The position numbers were made by a program, and so were the translations under genes. Shown here piece after piece: positions 44,913-52,918 of a DNA stretch of 64,000 nucleotides (position 1 is its first letter; each line of letters opens with the position of its first letter). The stretch comes from Microbispora sp. H13382 (lineage in GTDB: Bacteria; Actinomycetota; Actinomycetes; Streptosporangiales; Streptosporangiaceae), in contig NZ_JABBXA010000014.1 of NCBI RefSeq assembly GCF_014161445.1, forward strand, positions 62,001 through 126,000, read 5' to 3'. The notes under the pieces are model-generated. The model saw nothing but the letters and a program-made list of their open reading frames with translations. It was not told the origin of the DNA and did not search any database.

Positions 44913-45365
44913 GTGGTTGACGACCGAAGCGCGGCGAACACCACGCGGTCCCTCGCCGACAAGATCGAGTGGTTGATCCAGAACCGCTGGCCGGCGGGTA
45001 GCCGGCCGCCGAAGAACAACCTCGAGGCGGCGGCGGTGATCTCGGAGGCGACGGGCGAGGAGCTGTCCTCGACGACGATCTGGAAGCTACGGACGGGCAG
45101 GTCGGACAATCCCCAGCTCAAGACGTTGAAGGCGCTGGCGAGATTCTTCGGCGTGCCGATCGGCTACTTCGGCGACGACGAGAACGCCGAGGCGACGGCC
45201 GACCAGGTGGCGGCGTCCTCTTTAATCGGCGAATTCGGCCTCAACCGCGAGGCGCTCCGCGCCCTGGTCGAGATGTCCGACGGCGGCCGCCGGCTCGTGG
45301 CCGACTTCATCATCAGCGCCGCCCGCCTCGAACGCGGCCAACGACACGACGGCCGTCAGGCCTGA
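44913..45365 (+). CDS. XRE-family regulator of the mobile element
   Basis: A 150-residue protein (GTG start). An HTH_3-type fold covers about 12-90: NLEAAAVISEATGEELSSTT, IWKLRTGRSDNPQLKTLKAL, ARFFGVPIGYFGDD, the last being the typical C-terminal mark of actinobacterial transfer regulators. The C-terminal 50 residues form helices for dimerisation. Divergent from the DUF2637-primase operon with repeated palindromes between them, so it probably acts as the element's copy or transfer repressor. Confidence 0.85.
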   Translation: MVDDRSAANTTRSLADKIEWLIQNRWPAGSRPPKNNLEAAAVISEATGEELSSTTIWKLRTGRSDNPQLKTLKALARFFGVPIGYFGDDENAEATADQVAASSLIGEFGLNREALRALVEMSDGGRRLVADFIISAARLERGQRHDGRQA

Positions 45366-45570
45366 GCTCCTGCGGGGCGTGACCATGCGCTGGATCTATT
45401 GTGCCCTCGTAGAACTGGGTGTTCTCCGCCGTGCTCCTGGGCCACCTGCGATAACCCATGGATCTGTCCGCTGACCAGGGCATACGCTTGCCGGGACCTT
45501 CCGTTAGTTGCCGCCGGTTTTGACGCTCCCACGGAACAGTCACGGAACAGACCATGATCAGGAGGTGCCG

Positions 45571-45735
45571 GTGTCGCTTCCCAAGAAGGGCTCGCGCGTC
45601 ATCACCGTGAGTGATGTGGCGTACCGCTGGCGCGTCCGCCACAAGCCCACCTACTGCCAGGGGAACGGCTGGACCCCCATGACCTTCGCCGTCGAACTCG
45701 CGGAGAAGCCGGGAAACGTAGCGGGAAGGACTTGA
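45571..45735 (+). CDS. Small basic protein, possibly truncated
   Basis: A 54-residue protein starting at GTG 45571 behind GGAGGTGCCG. The sequence LPKKGSRVITVSDVAYRWRV, RHKPTYCQGNGWTPMTFAVE is a pattern I associate with widespread actinobacterial proteins of 90-120 residues. This copy stops early after a Pro-Gly-Asn segment, so it may be a 3'-truncated gene. Function unknown. Confidence 0.5.
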   Translation: MSLPKKGSRVITVSDVAYRWRVRHKPTYCQGNGWTPMTFAVELAEKPGNVAGRT

Positions 45736-45811
45736 ACAGCCGCTTCGCCGACCACGTCCTCGGGGCGTCGCGCTCCCCGAGCCTGTGGTCGTGCGGTGCG
45801 CAAAGTCCTCG

Positions 45812-46666
45812 TCAGGCATGCTCACCGGGTTCGGTCTGCTGTCCCTCGGTGTCTTCGTCTGGCACTTCAATGACACTAGATTCTTGCGAGAATGGCGTCT
45901 CGCTGTACTGCAACCGCAAGGCCTCTTTGATCTTCTCGTTTCTCAACGGCACGTACACGCCGTCAACGAATCGACCGCCGCCGAAGATCCTCATGAATTC
46001 CGCTGATTTCTCTTCGTCGAGCAGGGAGGCATTCTTCTCAAGCATACGATTGATGCTGTCCGTGACCTGCTGAGTGGTGAGCTTCTCCATCGCACTCTTC
46101 AACGCAGGAAAGCCCTCATCGTCTTCGATGCGAGCATCGGACAGCATTCTCATCTGGTCTGCGATGAATGCTGCAGCTGTGAGCATCGCAGCGAGGCGTC
46201 TCTGCGCTTCTTCGCTACTCATGTTGGTTCTGGAGTCTTCGACCGCGACATCTATCGCCTTGGAAAAATCTGCAGGCGCGGTCTTGCTCAAGACGGCCAG
46301 TTCAGTAGTCGCCGCTTCGTTGTCGCCCTCGTCAGTTGCGGACCGGACGAACTTTTCGATTGCGGGCCACTTTCTCTTCAGGCTCGGAAACGCCTTCTCC
46401 TGCCACCAGTTCTTGATATGTGGTGCAGCGACGACGCCTGCAACGACGATCGCTAAGCCTATGAGTCCAGCGAGCGAAATCGACTCGTCCTCGTCGCTAG
46501 GAGCAACGGGCTCATTCTCGTACTCATCCTCGGCGTCGGGGAAAAACGTGCCGTGGTCGGCGAGATACCCTTGGTCATTGAATAGAAGTTGACTAAGGCC
46601 ACCATCTTTTGATTGCCCTGGAGTCAGGTCATCAGGGAATCTAAAAGTGCCTCGAATTTCAGCCAT
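45812..46666 (-). CDS. Membrane protein of unknown function
   Basis: A 284-residue acidic protein. One transmembrane helix near residues 63-82 (SLAGLIGLAIVVAGVVAAPH) divides a short acidic N-terminal part from a helical cytoplasmic or external domain with Trp-rich start (IKNWWQEKAFPSLKRKWPAI) and several predicted helices (SEEAQRRLAAMLTAAAFIAD). The C-terminal part has FGGGRFVDGVYVPLRNEKIK. No family recognised. Lower GC than its neighbours, indicating recent acquisition. Confidence 0.7.
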   Translation of the reverse strand: MAEIRGTFRFPDDLTPGQSKDGGLSQLLFNDQGYLADHGTFFPDAEDEYENEPVAPSDEDESISLAGLIGLAIVVAGVVAAPHIKNWWQEKAFPSLKRKWPAIEKFVRSATDEGDNEAATTELAVLSKTAPADFSKAIDVAVEDSRTNMSSEEAQRRLAAMLTAAAFIADQMRMLSDARIEDDEGFPALKSAMEKLTTQQVTDSINRMLEKNASLLDEEKSAEFMRIFGGGRFVDGVYVPLRNEKIKEALRLQYSETPFSQESSVIEVPDEDTEGQQTEPGEHA

Positions 46667-47336
46667 TTGCCACTTTCAGCTTGCGCGTAGGCACGACGGT
46701 TGTGCCGCCTGGACACAGCTGGCCTTCCGGCTCGTCCAGGGCATGCGCGCGCTGCTGTTCGACGAGCGCGTCCATTTCCTTGGATGCCATGGTCCAACTG
46801 TACTTGCGGCCACTGACGCTAGTACGTGGCGGTGCGTCAGTACACCTCTTCCCGACGTATTGGTCATAGTTGGGGGTGTTCGATCCACAGGGGAAGGCCC
46901 CTGATGCGTAGATTCGCTCTGGCCGTTGCGGTTACAGCACTCGTACCGGCGGCTCATCGCATAGCAACTGGGATTCGGCAACCTCGACTCCCTGAGCGCC
47001 GGCGAGCGCTCCCGGTACCGCACAGACCACAGCCGCAGCGCTTGTTGAGCCGCTACAACTGTCAACGGCCATCTCACGGAATTCGCCCGCGGACTCCCCA
47101 GCCCCGCCAGCAGACGTCACGTTACGACCCAGGAGGCAGCACACCGGGCATAGCGGTTTTCAAGAGCACTACGGTTGCTCCGCCCACACCGCTGCTGACC
47201 TGGGGCTTGACCCTAACCGAAGATCGAGCCAAGGAAGATCATCCCGTGCATATCCCGTGCTCCGCGCTCAAGGCATCCTCACGGACTCCGCAGCGAAGGA
47301 GACAACTGCCACCGGCATGGGCCAGGATAGGCACCC
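46667..47336. other. Gap with no supported gene
   Basis: About 670 bases before the dioxygenase gene. Open frames exist on both strands but lack ribosome sites, coding composition or recognisable motifs. The promoter of the 47337-48859 operon must lie in its right part; no clear -35/-10 pair stands out. Confidence 0.45.
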
Positions 47337-47933
47337 GTGAGGGAGCTGTGGGAGACCCTAGACGTTCACGGGTACGCTTGCCTGGAAGGGCAGACCGCAT
47401 CCGACATGGGCACGATTGCTCGTCGACTCGGTCGAAGTAGTGGCCCAGAGCGGCTCGAACCACGCGAACGAGCCGATGCCGATCCCTGGAGCTTGTCGGG
47501 CGTCTACGGACTTGGATCCTTCCCATGGCATACAGACGGGGCAGTCTCCTTAAATCCCCCGAATTGGCTGTTGTTAAGAGCAGCGCAGGTCTCGGGCGGT
47601 ACATGGACGGAAGTACTCGACCCTGATCCAGAACTGCTGGCGGCGATGCGGCGCACCGTTCTTCGTGTAACCAACCGCGCGGGACGCGTACGACACCTAC
47701 CCGCTGCCCTACCTAATCAAGGCCGCTGTCAGCTGCGTTGGGATCCCCGAATATGCACACCCCAAATCGGGTTAACCATCAATGAGATGGAGCAGCAGCT
47801 ACCTACTCACAAGATCGCATGGGAGGGAAACCGCCTCCTGATCCTCGATAATCGACGCCTGCTGCATCGACGACCTGCGGTCAGGGGCAAGTCCGAACGC
47901 CTTCTTGAGCGCATCTATGTCTGGGATGTCTAA
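47337..47933 (+). CDS. TauD-like Fe(II)/2-oxoglutarate dioxygenase, short form
   Basis: A 198-residue protein (GTG start). The iron ligands are visible: His65-x-Asp67 in FPWHTDGAV and the distal His177 in DNRRLLHRRPAV. Arg188 and Arg192 follow at +11 and +15, the spacing of Arg266 and Arg270 after His255 in E. coli TauD, where they bind 2-oxoglutarate and substrate. The protein is much shorter than TauD (about 280), keeping the core barrel but missing insertions. It would hydroxylate or demethylate an unknown substrate. Its stop overlaps the next start (TAATG), so the two are translationally coupled. Confidence 0.8.
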   Translation: MRELWETLDVHGYACLEGQTASDMGTIARRLGRSSGPERLEPRERADADPWSLSGVYGLGSFPWHTDGAVSLNPPNWLLLRAAQVSGGTWTEVLDPDPELLAAMRRTVLRVTNRAGRVRHLPAALPNQGRCQLRWDPRICTPQIGLTINEMEQQLPTHKIAWEGNRLLILDNRRLLHRRPAVRGKSERLLERIYVWDV

Positions 47934-48859
47934 TGTGGGATTATGAAGGCTTCGTTGCTAAGGCGCAACTTTACTTCACCCGGGCGAAGGAGTACCCGCG
48001 GGCCGAAGATGACGTAATGGCACTATGGCTTCTTCTTGGCTTGGAATTCCTGCTACGCGCACCACTTGCTAAAATCAGTCCTACCCTTCTCGCGGACCCG
48101 CAAAGCGGCGACGCGATCATGCACGCCGCCGGATACCCCATTAGATCAGACGGCGGTACGCCTAAGTCGATACAAGCGAAGACAGTAATCATCCGGCTAG
48201 GAGCAGTTATCCCGGAGTTCACAAAAGAACGCCAGGATGACGCGAACTTTTTGATCGGCCTTCGCAATGAGGAGCTACACAGCAGCGAGTCCCCTCTTGC
48301 CATTGAGATTGCTAAGTGGCTGCCGCACTTCACTCGTGTGGTCGAAATAATCGGTGCCCATCTGGAACTCGACCCCGCCGACCTGGTCGGCGACGAAATC
48401 ATGGACCTGGGACGAGAACTAGTCAATGAGGCGGACAAGAAGATAGAGCACGAGGTTAATAAGCGCATCGAGGCGGCGAAAGTGTTTTTCGCCCGCCTTA
48501 AGCCTTCGGAAATCGATGCCCGACGTGGAGCGCGCCCCAAGCAGATAACACTATTCGGCGAAGAACCGCTGATTCCCCACCCTGACTGGCCCATTGATTG
48601 TCCAGCCTGTAAAGAGGAAAAAATACCTCTGAAGCTCCGGCCGGTTCGCTGGACTAATGAGCGGCTTGAGAATGATGAGATCTGTCGCGAAGTCGTTTAC
48701 ATTGCGATCGGATTGTCATGCCCAATATGCGATCTGGAACTAGCTGGCACTGCCGAGATTCGGGCAGCTAAGATTCGCCAGGAGTACATCCGGAAAGAGT
48801 GGGAAAGCTTGGAAGATCGCTATAGTGCCGATTACGAAGCCGACTATGGAAACGAGTAG
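47933..48859 (+). CDS. HEPN-like protein with Zn ribbon, coupled to the dioxygenase
   Basis: A 308-residue protein. The N-terminal 150 residues are helical with the HEPN-type motif Arg111-Asn-x3-His116 in FLIGLRNEELHSSE, preceded by a helix (DDVMALWLLLGLEFLLRAPL). HEPN domains with RNxxxH are RNases in many toxin and defence systems. A charged linker helix (about 160-190) leads to a C-terminal zinc ribbon: Cys223-Pro-Ala-Cys226 and Cys263-Pro-Ile-Cys266. The ATG overlaps the dioxygenase stop. Base composition is lower in GC than the core genes. The family name is unknown to me; nuclease activity is inferred from the motif only. Confidence 0.7.
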   Translation: MWDYEGFVAKAQLYFTRAKEYPRAEDDVMALWLLLGLEFLLRAPLAKISPTLLADPQSGDAIMHAAGYPIRSDGGTPKSIQAKTVIIRLGAVIPEFTKERQDDANFLIGLRNEELHSSESPLAIEIAKWLPHFTRVVEIIGAHLELDPADLVGDEIMDLGRELVNEADKKIEHEVNKRIEAAKVFFARLKPSEIDARRGARPKQITLFGEEPLIPHPDWPIDCPACKEEKIPLKLRPVRWTNERLENDEICREVVYIAIGLSCPICDLELAGTAEIRAAKIRQEYIRKEWESLEDRYSADYEADYGNE

Positions 48860-49038
48860 ATCCATCACGTCGCGCCTTAGTTTTGGGATCTAGGCTAGGG
48901 GCATTCCCAGAAGCTTGACGAGCGCGAGCGTCGCCACAGAGAACTCTCTGTACGCCGACTGCAGGACGGCGGCTCGGGTCTGCCATCCGATTCCGGAGGC
49001 GTTCGGGATTACTGCCGTGGGACTGGCAGCCTAGGGAC

Positions 49039-49545
49039 ATGCAGCGACTTGCGCTTTTTGACTTGGACAACACACTCGTAGATCTAGATCAGGCGTTCAG
49101 AGTGTGGGTTGCGGAGTTCGCCGATGAGCACGACTTGGGATCTGAAGCGATTGGGTGGCTAATCGCCCTCGACCGGGAGGGCTTCCCCCATCGAGAGGTG
49201 TTCTTCACCAAGGTCCGTGAGCGCTTCACCCTGCCTGACTCCGTGGAGGAGCTGTGGGGCCGCTATCGGCGGCGGATGCCGTACCTCGTGCACTGTCGAC
49301 CCGAGGTGCTGGACAGCCTAGCCCGACTACGCGCGTCCGGGTGGCGTGTAGCGATCGTGACCAACGGGACTGCAGACAACCAGCTTGGGAAGATCCAGCA
49401 GACTGGGTTGGCCGAGGCCGTCGACGCCTACGCGCTGTCGGGAGCCGAGGGCATCCGCAAGCCCGAGACTGGTCTGTTCGAGATCGCGGCCAAGCGTTGC
49501 GGCGTGGCGCTTGCCGAGGGCGGATGGGTGATCGGTGACACCTAG
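49039..49545 (+). pseudogene. HAD-superfamily hydrolase, 3'-truncated
   Basis: A 168-residue open frame. Motif I is LALFDLDNTLVDLD (nucleophile Asp9, acid Asp11), motif II IVTNGT, motif III Lys in GIRKPETGLFEIA. Motif IV begins at the very end (GGWVIGDT) and is cut by a stop before the usual Asp-x3-Asp/Asn continuation. Sequence after the stop belongs to another gene fragment. The enzyme therefore lacks the last 50 or so residues and probably part of its metal site. Confidence 0.75.
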
Positions 49546-49554
49546 AGGCTTCAT

Positions 49555-50059
49555 CCACCCGCGGCGTGGGCCGCGGCGGGTGCCGCCGCACGGATGCTGC
49601 ACGACGCGCCGCTGCCGCCATGGCCCGGTTGGAGCCTCGACGAGGTCGCATCCATCGCACCTCGACGGCGAATGCGAGTGGCTCGTCACGAATGGCGTCC
49701 TTCCCGCCGACGTGGTCACGCGCAACCGCCGGGTTGCCGAGGCTGCGCTCCGGCCGTGGACACCGGTGTTCACGCACGGCGACCTGCAGGTCACCCACGT
49801 GTTCGTCGACGGTGACGAGATCACCGGCGTGATCGACTGGTCCGAGGCGGGCCAGGGCGATGCCCTGTTCGACCTCGCCACCTTGACGCTCGGACACGAG
49901 GAGCACCTTGGCGACGTCGTCGCCGGCTACGGCACCGACGTCGACCTCGACGTGATCCGCGCGTGGTGGTCGTTGCGAAGCCTGCGGGCGGTCCGCTGGC
50001 TGATCGAGCACGGCTTCGACCCGTGGCCCGAGGTCGCCGTGCTGAGATCCCGGCTGTGA
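49555..50059 (+). pseudogene. Aminoglycoside phosphotransferase-like gene remnant, frameshifted
   Basis: A C-terminal portion of an APH/ChoK-type kinase. Recognisable parts include MLHDAPLPPWPGWSLDEVAS in one frame, then, after a shift near 49665, CEWLVTNGVLPADVV and the catalytic region FTHGDLQVTHVFVDGDEI, TGVIDWSEAGQGDALFDLAT in another. The loop has His where active kinases usually have Asn. The N-terminal ATP-binding lobe is missing, replaced by the end of the HAD fragment. The two remnants appear fused by a deletion. Confidence 0.75.
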
Positions 50060-50577
50060 GGCTGCACGAGCCCGACGGCTACGAGTGCCGTTCTGCCGCA
50101 TCGAGCGGGCCATCTCCTGAAGCGCGTCGTCTTCCGGACCGACGAGGTCATGGTCCTCGAAGATCCTGGGCAGCCGGTCGGCGACAATCGGAAGCCGACG
50201 CACGACTTGAGTCGAAGATGCGCCTCAGCTGAGGACCAGCAACTGCCTCGAATAGACCCAGGATGAAAAAGCCTCGGCATGCGCCGTGCTCACCGCGGCC
50301 GTGCTGCACAAGGGCAATGTGGACCCCGACCCTGGACGCCGCTGCTGGCCGGATCGCCGACCCGAGCGCCTGATCGCGGGGAGAATTCGATCTCGCGTGT
50401 ACTCCGGCCACTGTGATGGCCGACGCATCATTTTTGCCAAGACAGAGCCCCCATTTACCCAGCTCAGCGGGGTATCCCAACTATGTCGCGGTTTCGGAAA
50501 TTTCGGAAGTTCAGGTCTCGCCGGCCTCTCGCACGGTCATGATGGCGACAACATCAACGTCGTTCAAAGGAGTGTCG
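50060..50577. other. Gap with no supported gene
   Basis: About 520 bases between the APH remnant and the small membrane protein gene. A short direct repeat (TTTCGGAA twice, near 50492-50509) is the only structure noticed; no coding frame is convincing. Confidence 0.45.
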
Positions 50578-50775
50578 ATGCCCATCGAGCCTTCCCTCGA
50601 TCACATGCTCATTTGTGATCTCGGCTTCCTCCCCGCGCCGGGCGCACCGTGGGTAATCATCGTGGTGCTTGTGCTGGTCCCGCAGCTGGTCAAGAAGCTG
50701 CGTAAGGCGGTGACTACCCTGATCTCTCGTGTCGCGGTCAACGGGTGCCTCACCCTCTCCGTACGGGTGGGCTGA
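50578..50775 (+). CDS. Small single-pass membrane protein
   Basis: A 65-residue protein with ribosome site AAAGGAG before ATG 50578. One transmembrane helix (about 24-38, APWVIIVVLVLVPQLV) is followed by a basic segment (KKLRKAV). Its stop overlaps the next start as TGATG, so the pair is coupled. Function unknown; size and topology would fit a membrane-active peptide or an anchor for the next protein, but no family supports either. Confidence 0.6.
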   Translation: MPIEPSLDHMLICDLGFLPAPGAPWVIIVVLVLVPQLVKKLRKAVTTLISRVAVNGCLTLSVRVG

Positions 50776-51707
50776 TGCGCAGCCGGCTCACCGGTGAGGG
50801 TTTCGCCGAAGAAGAACTGATCGACGAGCAGGAGCTGTGCGCACGGTGGGGGCTGTCTAAGGCAGCTCTGGGGCAGCGGGTGCGACGTGGAGATCTCCCT
50901 GGCCCAATCCGTACACGCCCGAAGAGGTGGCTGCGGTCTGAGGTGGACGCCTGCCTGCCGCAGGCCCATCTGGTCGACGATGCTGTAGAGGACGCCAGGC
51001 GTGAGCTGGCCGAACCTGTGCCGCATGATGCCCAGGGCCGCTTCACCTCTCGAGGTCCGACCTCCTCAAAGGAAGCTGCTCAGCCCGCTGTGCTGGCGCG
51101 GATGGAAGTCTGCCTCCTTGCGCGTGAGCTGGTCGACCAAGCGGCCCGACTAGTGATCGTCCAGAGCGCCTGTACCCCTGAGGAGGCGACTGACGAGGAG
51201 TACTTGGCCGAAACTATCCGGCAGGTGAGCACGATCATCGAGGACCTGCAGAACCGGGCCGTGGCTTATCTCGACAAGCAGGGATGGGACCAGGCCAAGA
51301 TCGCGCAAGCTCTCGATCAGCAGGGCCGTCTGATCGCTTCCCGTCGTACGCCGCCACGGCCTCGCATAGAGCCGAAACAGCTCGACCACTGGCTGGCGCG
51401 ATACCGGGCGGTACGGGCGGATTCCGATTGGCCCGAAGCGGAAAGTCCCTCAGCTGGGTTGCGCCGTGTCGGCATCCACGCCGAGTTACGGCATCTCGAT
51501 GCTGACCCGAGATCTCCAGCGGACGAGCTGGTTCGTGTGCATAAGAGAAGGGTCGAACTCTACGCGGAGCTCATCAGGAGCACTAAGAAGAGTAAGAACC
51601 CGGCAGAGTACGAGAACCTGCTTAAGGCGATGAAAAATGCCAAAGAGGCAGTCAGGGAGGCCCAGTTGGACCTTCGTCATGCTCGTCCCTCGCCAGAAGT
51701 CGACTGA
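50775..51707 (+). CDS. HTH and coiled-coil protein, coupled to the small membrane protein
   Basis: A 310-residue soluble protein. The N-terminal 60 residues form a MerR/excisionase-like winged helix (LIDEQELCARWGLSKAALGQ, then PKRWLRSEVDACL). The centre has long helices and an HTH-like segment (AYLDKQGWDQAKIAQALDQQ). The C-terminal 70 residues are charged helices (KSKNPAEYENLLKAMKNAKE). No catalytic motif. Translation is coupled to the upstream membrane peptide through TGATG. A DNA-binding role on the element is likely; the pairing is not one I recognise. Confidence 0.65.
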   Translation: MRSRLTGEGFAEEELIDEQELCARWGLSKAALGQRVRRGDLPGPIRTRPKRWLRSEVDACLPQAHLVDDAVEDARRELAEPVPHDAQGRFTSRGPTSSKEAAQPAVLARMEVCLLARELVDQAARLVIVQSACTPEEATDEEYLAETIRQVSTIIEDLQNRAVAYLDKQGWDQAKIAQALDQQGRLIASRRTPPRPRIEPKQLDHWLARYRAVRADSDWPEAESPSAGLRRVGIHAELRHLDADPRSPADELVRVHKRRVELYAELIRSTKKSKNPAEYENLLKAMKNAKEAVREAQLDLRHARPSPEVD

Positions 51708-51882
51708 ACAGGTCATCGCAACCGACACCCGCCCATGTGACCCCTGGCCGGGCGACGTCATCCCCCGGGGGACCGCCGACTCGCCAAATGAGACGACGTC
51801 TAACCATGGCTAATAGTACAGGTGTACGCCCTGGCCGAGAGCGCCAGGGCGTAAGCCCTTGCCCCCATCTCCTGCGGAACGA

Positions 51883-52536
51883 CTAGACCTTGGGCTGGAC
51901 TTGCTGTGCACTACGTCGCGCCGACTGTGCGGCCACCTTGCCAGGAGCGACAAAGACGCCATCAAGGACCATATCCATAAGTTCCAGGATCGCTTCCGCT
52001 TCTTGAGAGCTGAGCGGATCATCTACTAGGTCACCGTGGGCAACCTCATTTCCGGCGAAACGAACTTCATGCGCTGCATCTTTAACGTGCTCGTAGATGA
52101 AGCCCCGCTCGTAAAGCACATCGATCTTGTCCTTTAGTGACCCTTGAGTGATGCCCTTGGCCTTCGCTGTGGACTCAACAACCGCACGAGCCAGGGCAAC
52201 GGCCCCCCGGTAGCTCTTCACGGTTAAACAAGCATGTGCCTCTACCGCGACCGATGCGATACGTACAGGGACGTACTGAGGATAGGTTCTGAACAACGAC
52301 TCGGTTGGGTACCAGCCGGCCGCAACGAAGGTTTCGCTGCCCGAGCTCGTAGCTTCGGTCACAAAGCCCTGTGCAAGGCTGGGGGCGTTGCAACCGGGAC
52401 AACGGAATACCCGCCACCCCATCGTCGTCTGGTCGCCAAGCTCGTCGGCGATGACCTCGCTGACGAGCGGCTCGTGGGAAACGGGGATCATGACGGCCTT
52501 GTGGCCGCACCACCCACACACTGCCATCTGACTCAT
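51883..52536 (-). CDS. DUF4145-like protein with Zn ribbon
   Basis: A 217-residue protein from ATG 52536 (a second ATG at 52548 is possible). The N-terminal zinc ribbon is Cys-Gly-Trp-Cys followed by CPGC about 36 residues later. The C-terminal part is a DUF4145 domain (YRGAVALARAVVESTAKAKG; HEVRFAGNEVAHGDLVDDPL). In that segment Arg and His are separated by seven residues around Gly-Asn, a HEPN-like arrangement. DUF4145 domains are common in restriction and defence loci, usually as accessory modules. Here it stands alone, immediately left of the tRNA-Arg fragment. Confidence 0.78.
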   Translation of the reverse strand: MSQMAVCGWCGHKAVMIPVSHEPLVSEVIADELGDQTTMGWRVFRCPGCNAPSLAQGFVTEATSSGSETFVAAGWYPTESLFRTYPQYVPVRIASVAVEAHACLTVKSYRGAVALARAVVESTAKAKGITQGSLKDKIDVLYERGFIYEHVKDAAHEVRFAGNEVAHGDLVDDPLSSQEAEAILELMDMVLDGVFVAPGKVAAQSARRSAQQVQPKV

Positions 52537-52668
52537 GACGGCGAGCATAGAGGCGGCACGACTCGCACGCCTCGGTTCCCCGCGGGAAGGTATTGGGAAG
52601 GATCAACCGGAGTTAACGGCTGACGGCCGGACACAGCCGGACGCCGTCAACTGATCCAGAATGCGGAA

Positions 52669-52700
52669 AAGCCCAGGTCATCGGCTGATGATCTGGGCTT
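52669..52700 (-). terminator. Terminator downstream of the tRNA-Arg fragment
   Basis: A 14-bp stem AAGCCCAGaTCATC / GATGAcCTGGGCTT (one mismatch) followed by TTTCC on the minus strand. It starts 5 bases after the tRNA 3' end and looks like the native terminator of the original tRNA gene. Confidence 0.75.
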
Positions 52701-52705
52701 CCGTA

Positions 52706-52746
52706 TGGCGCGGCCGAGAGGACTCGAACCCCTAACCTTCTGATCC
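52706..52746 (-). repeat. tRNA-Arg 3'-end fragment, candidate att site
   Basis: On the minus strand this 41-base stretch runs from the anticodon stem (GGATCAGAAGG) through the T-arm (AGGGGTTCGAGTCCTCT) and acceptor strand to a CCA end. The bases beyond 52746 do not continue the tRNA: no anticodon, D-arm or matching 5' acceptor is found. From memory, GGATCAGAAGG is the usual 3' half of the anticodon arm of tRNA-Arg(ACG). Integrative elements that use tRNA 3' ends leave such a fragment at the border distal to the intact gene. Confidence 0.7.
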
Positions 52747-52918
52747 CTAGGGAAGGGCAGGCTCCATCGTCGATGGCTCGCCGCCCTGCTCGACTGGTAG
52801 ATGCGCGCCGGTGGGGTGTGATCGTGTAAGGCGGCGTTGCTGTACACCACCTTCGCGGACGCAGCCGAGCACAGGAAACTCATTGAGGCCGTCCACCGGG
52901 GCTGTTACGTTCTGCTTC

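Noticed and set aside
46826-47440. Plus-strand frame before the dioxygenase gene
   Set aside because: Basic, low-complexity translation without a ribosome site, and it overlaps the dioxygenase start.
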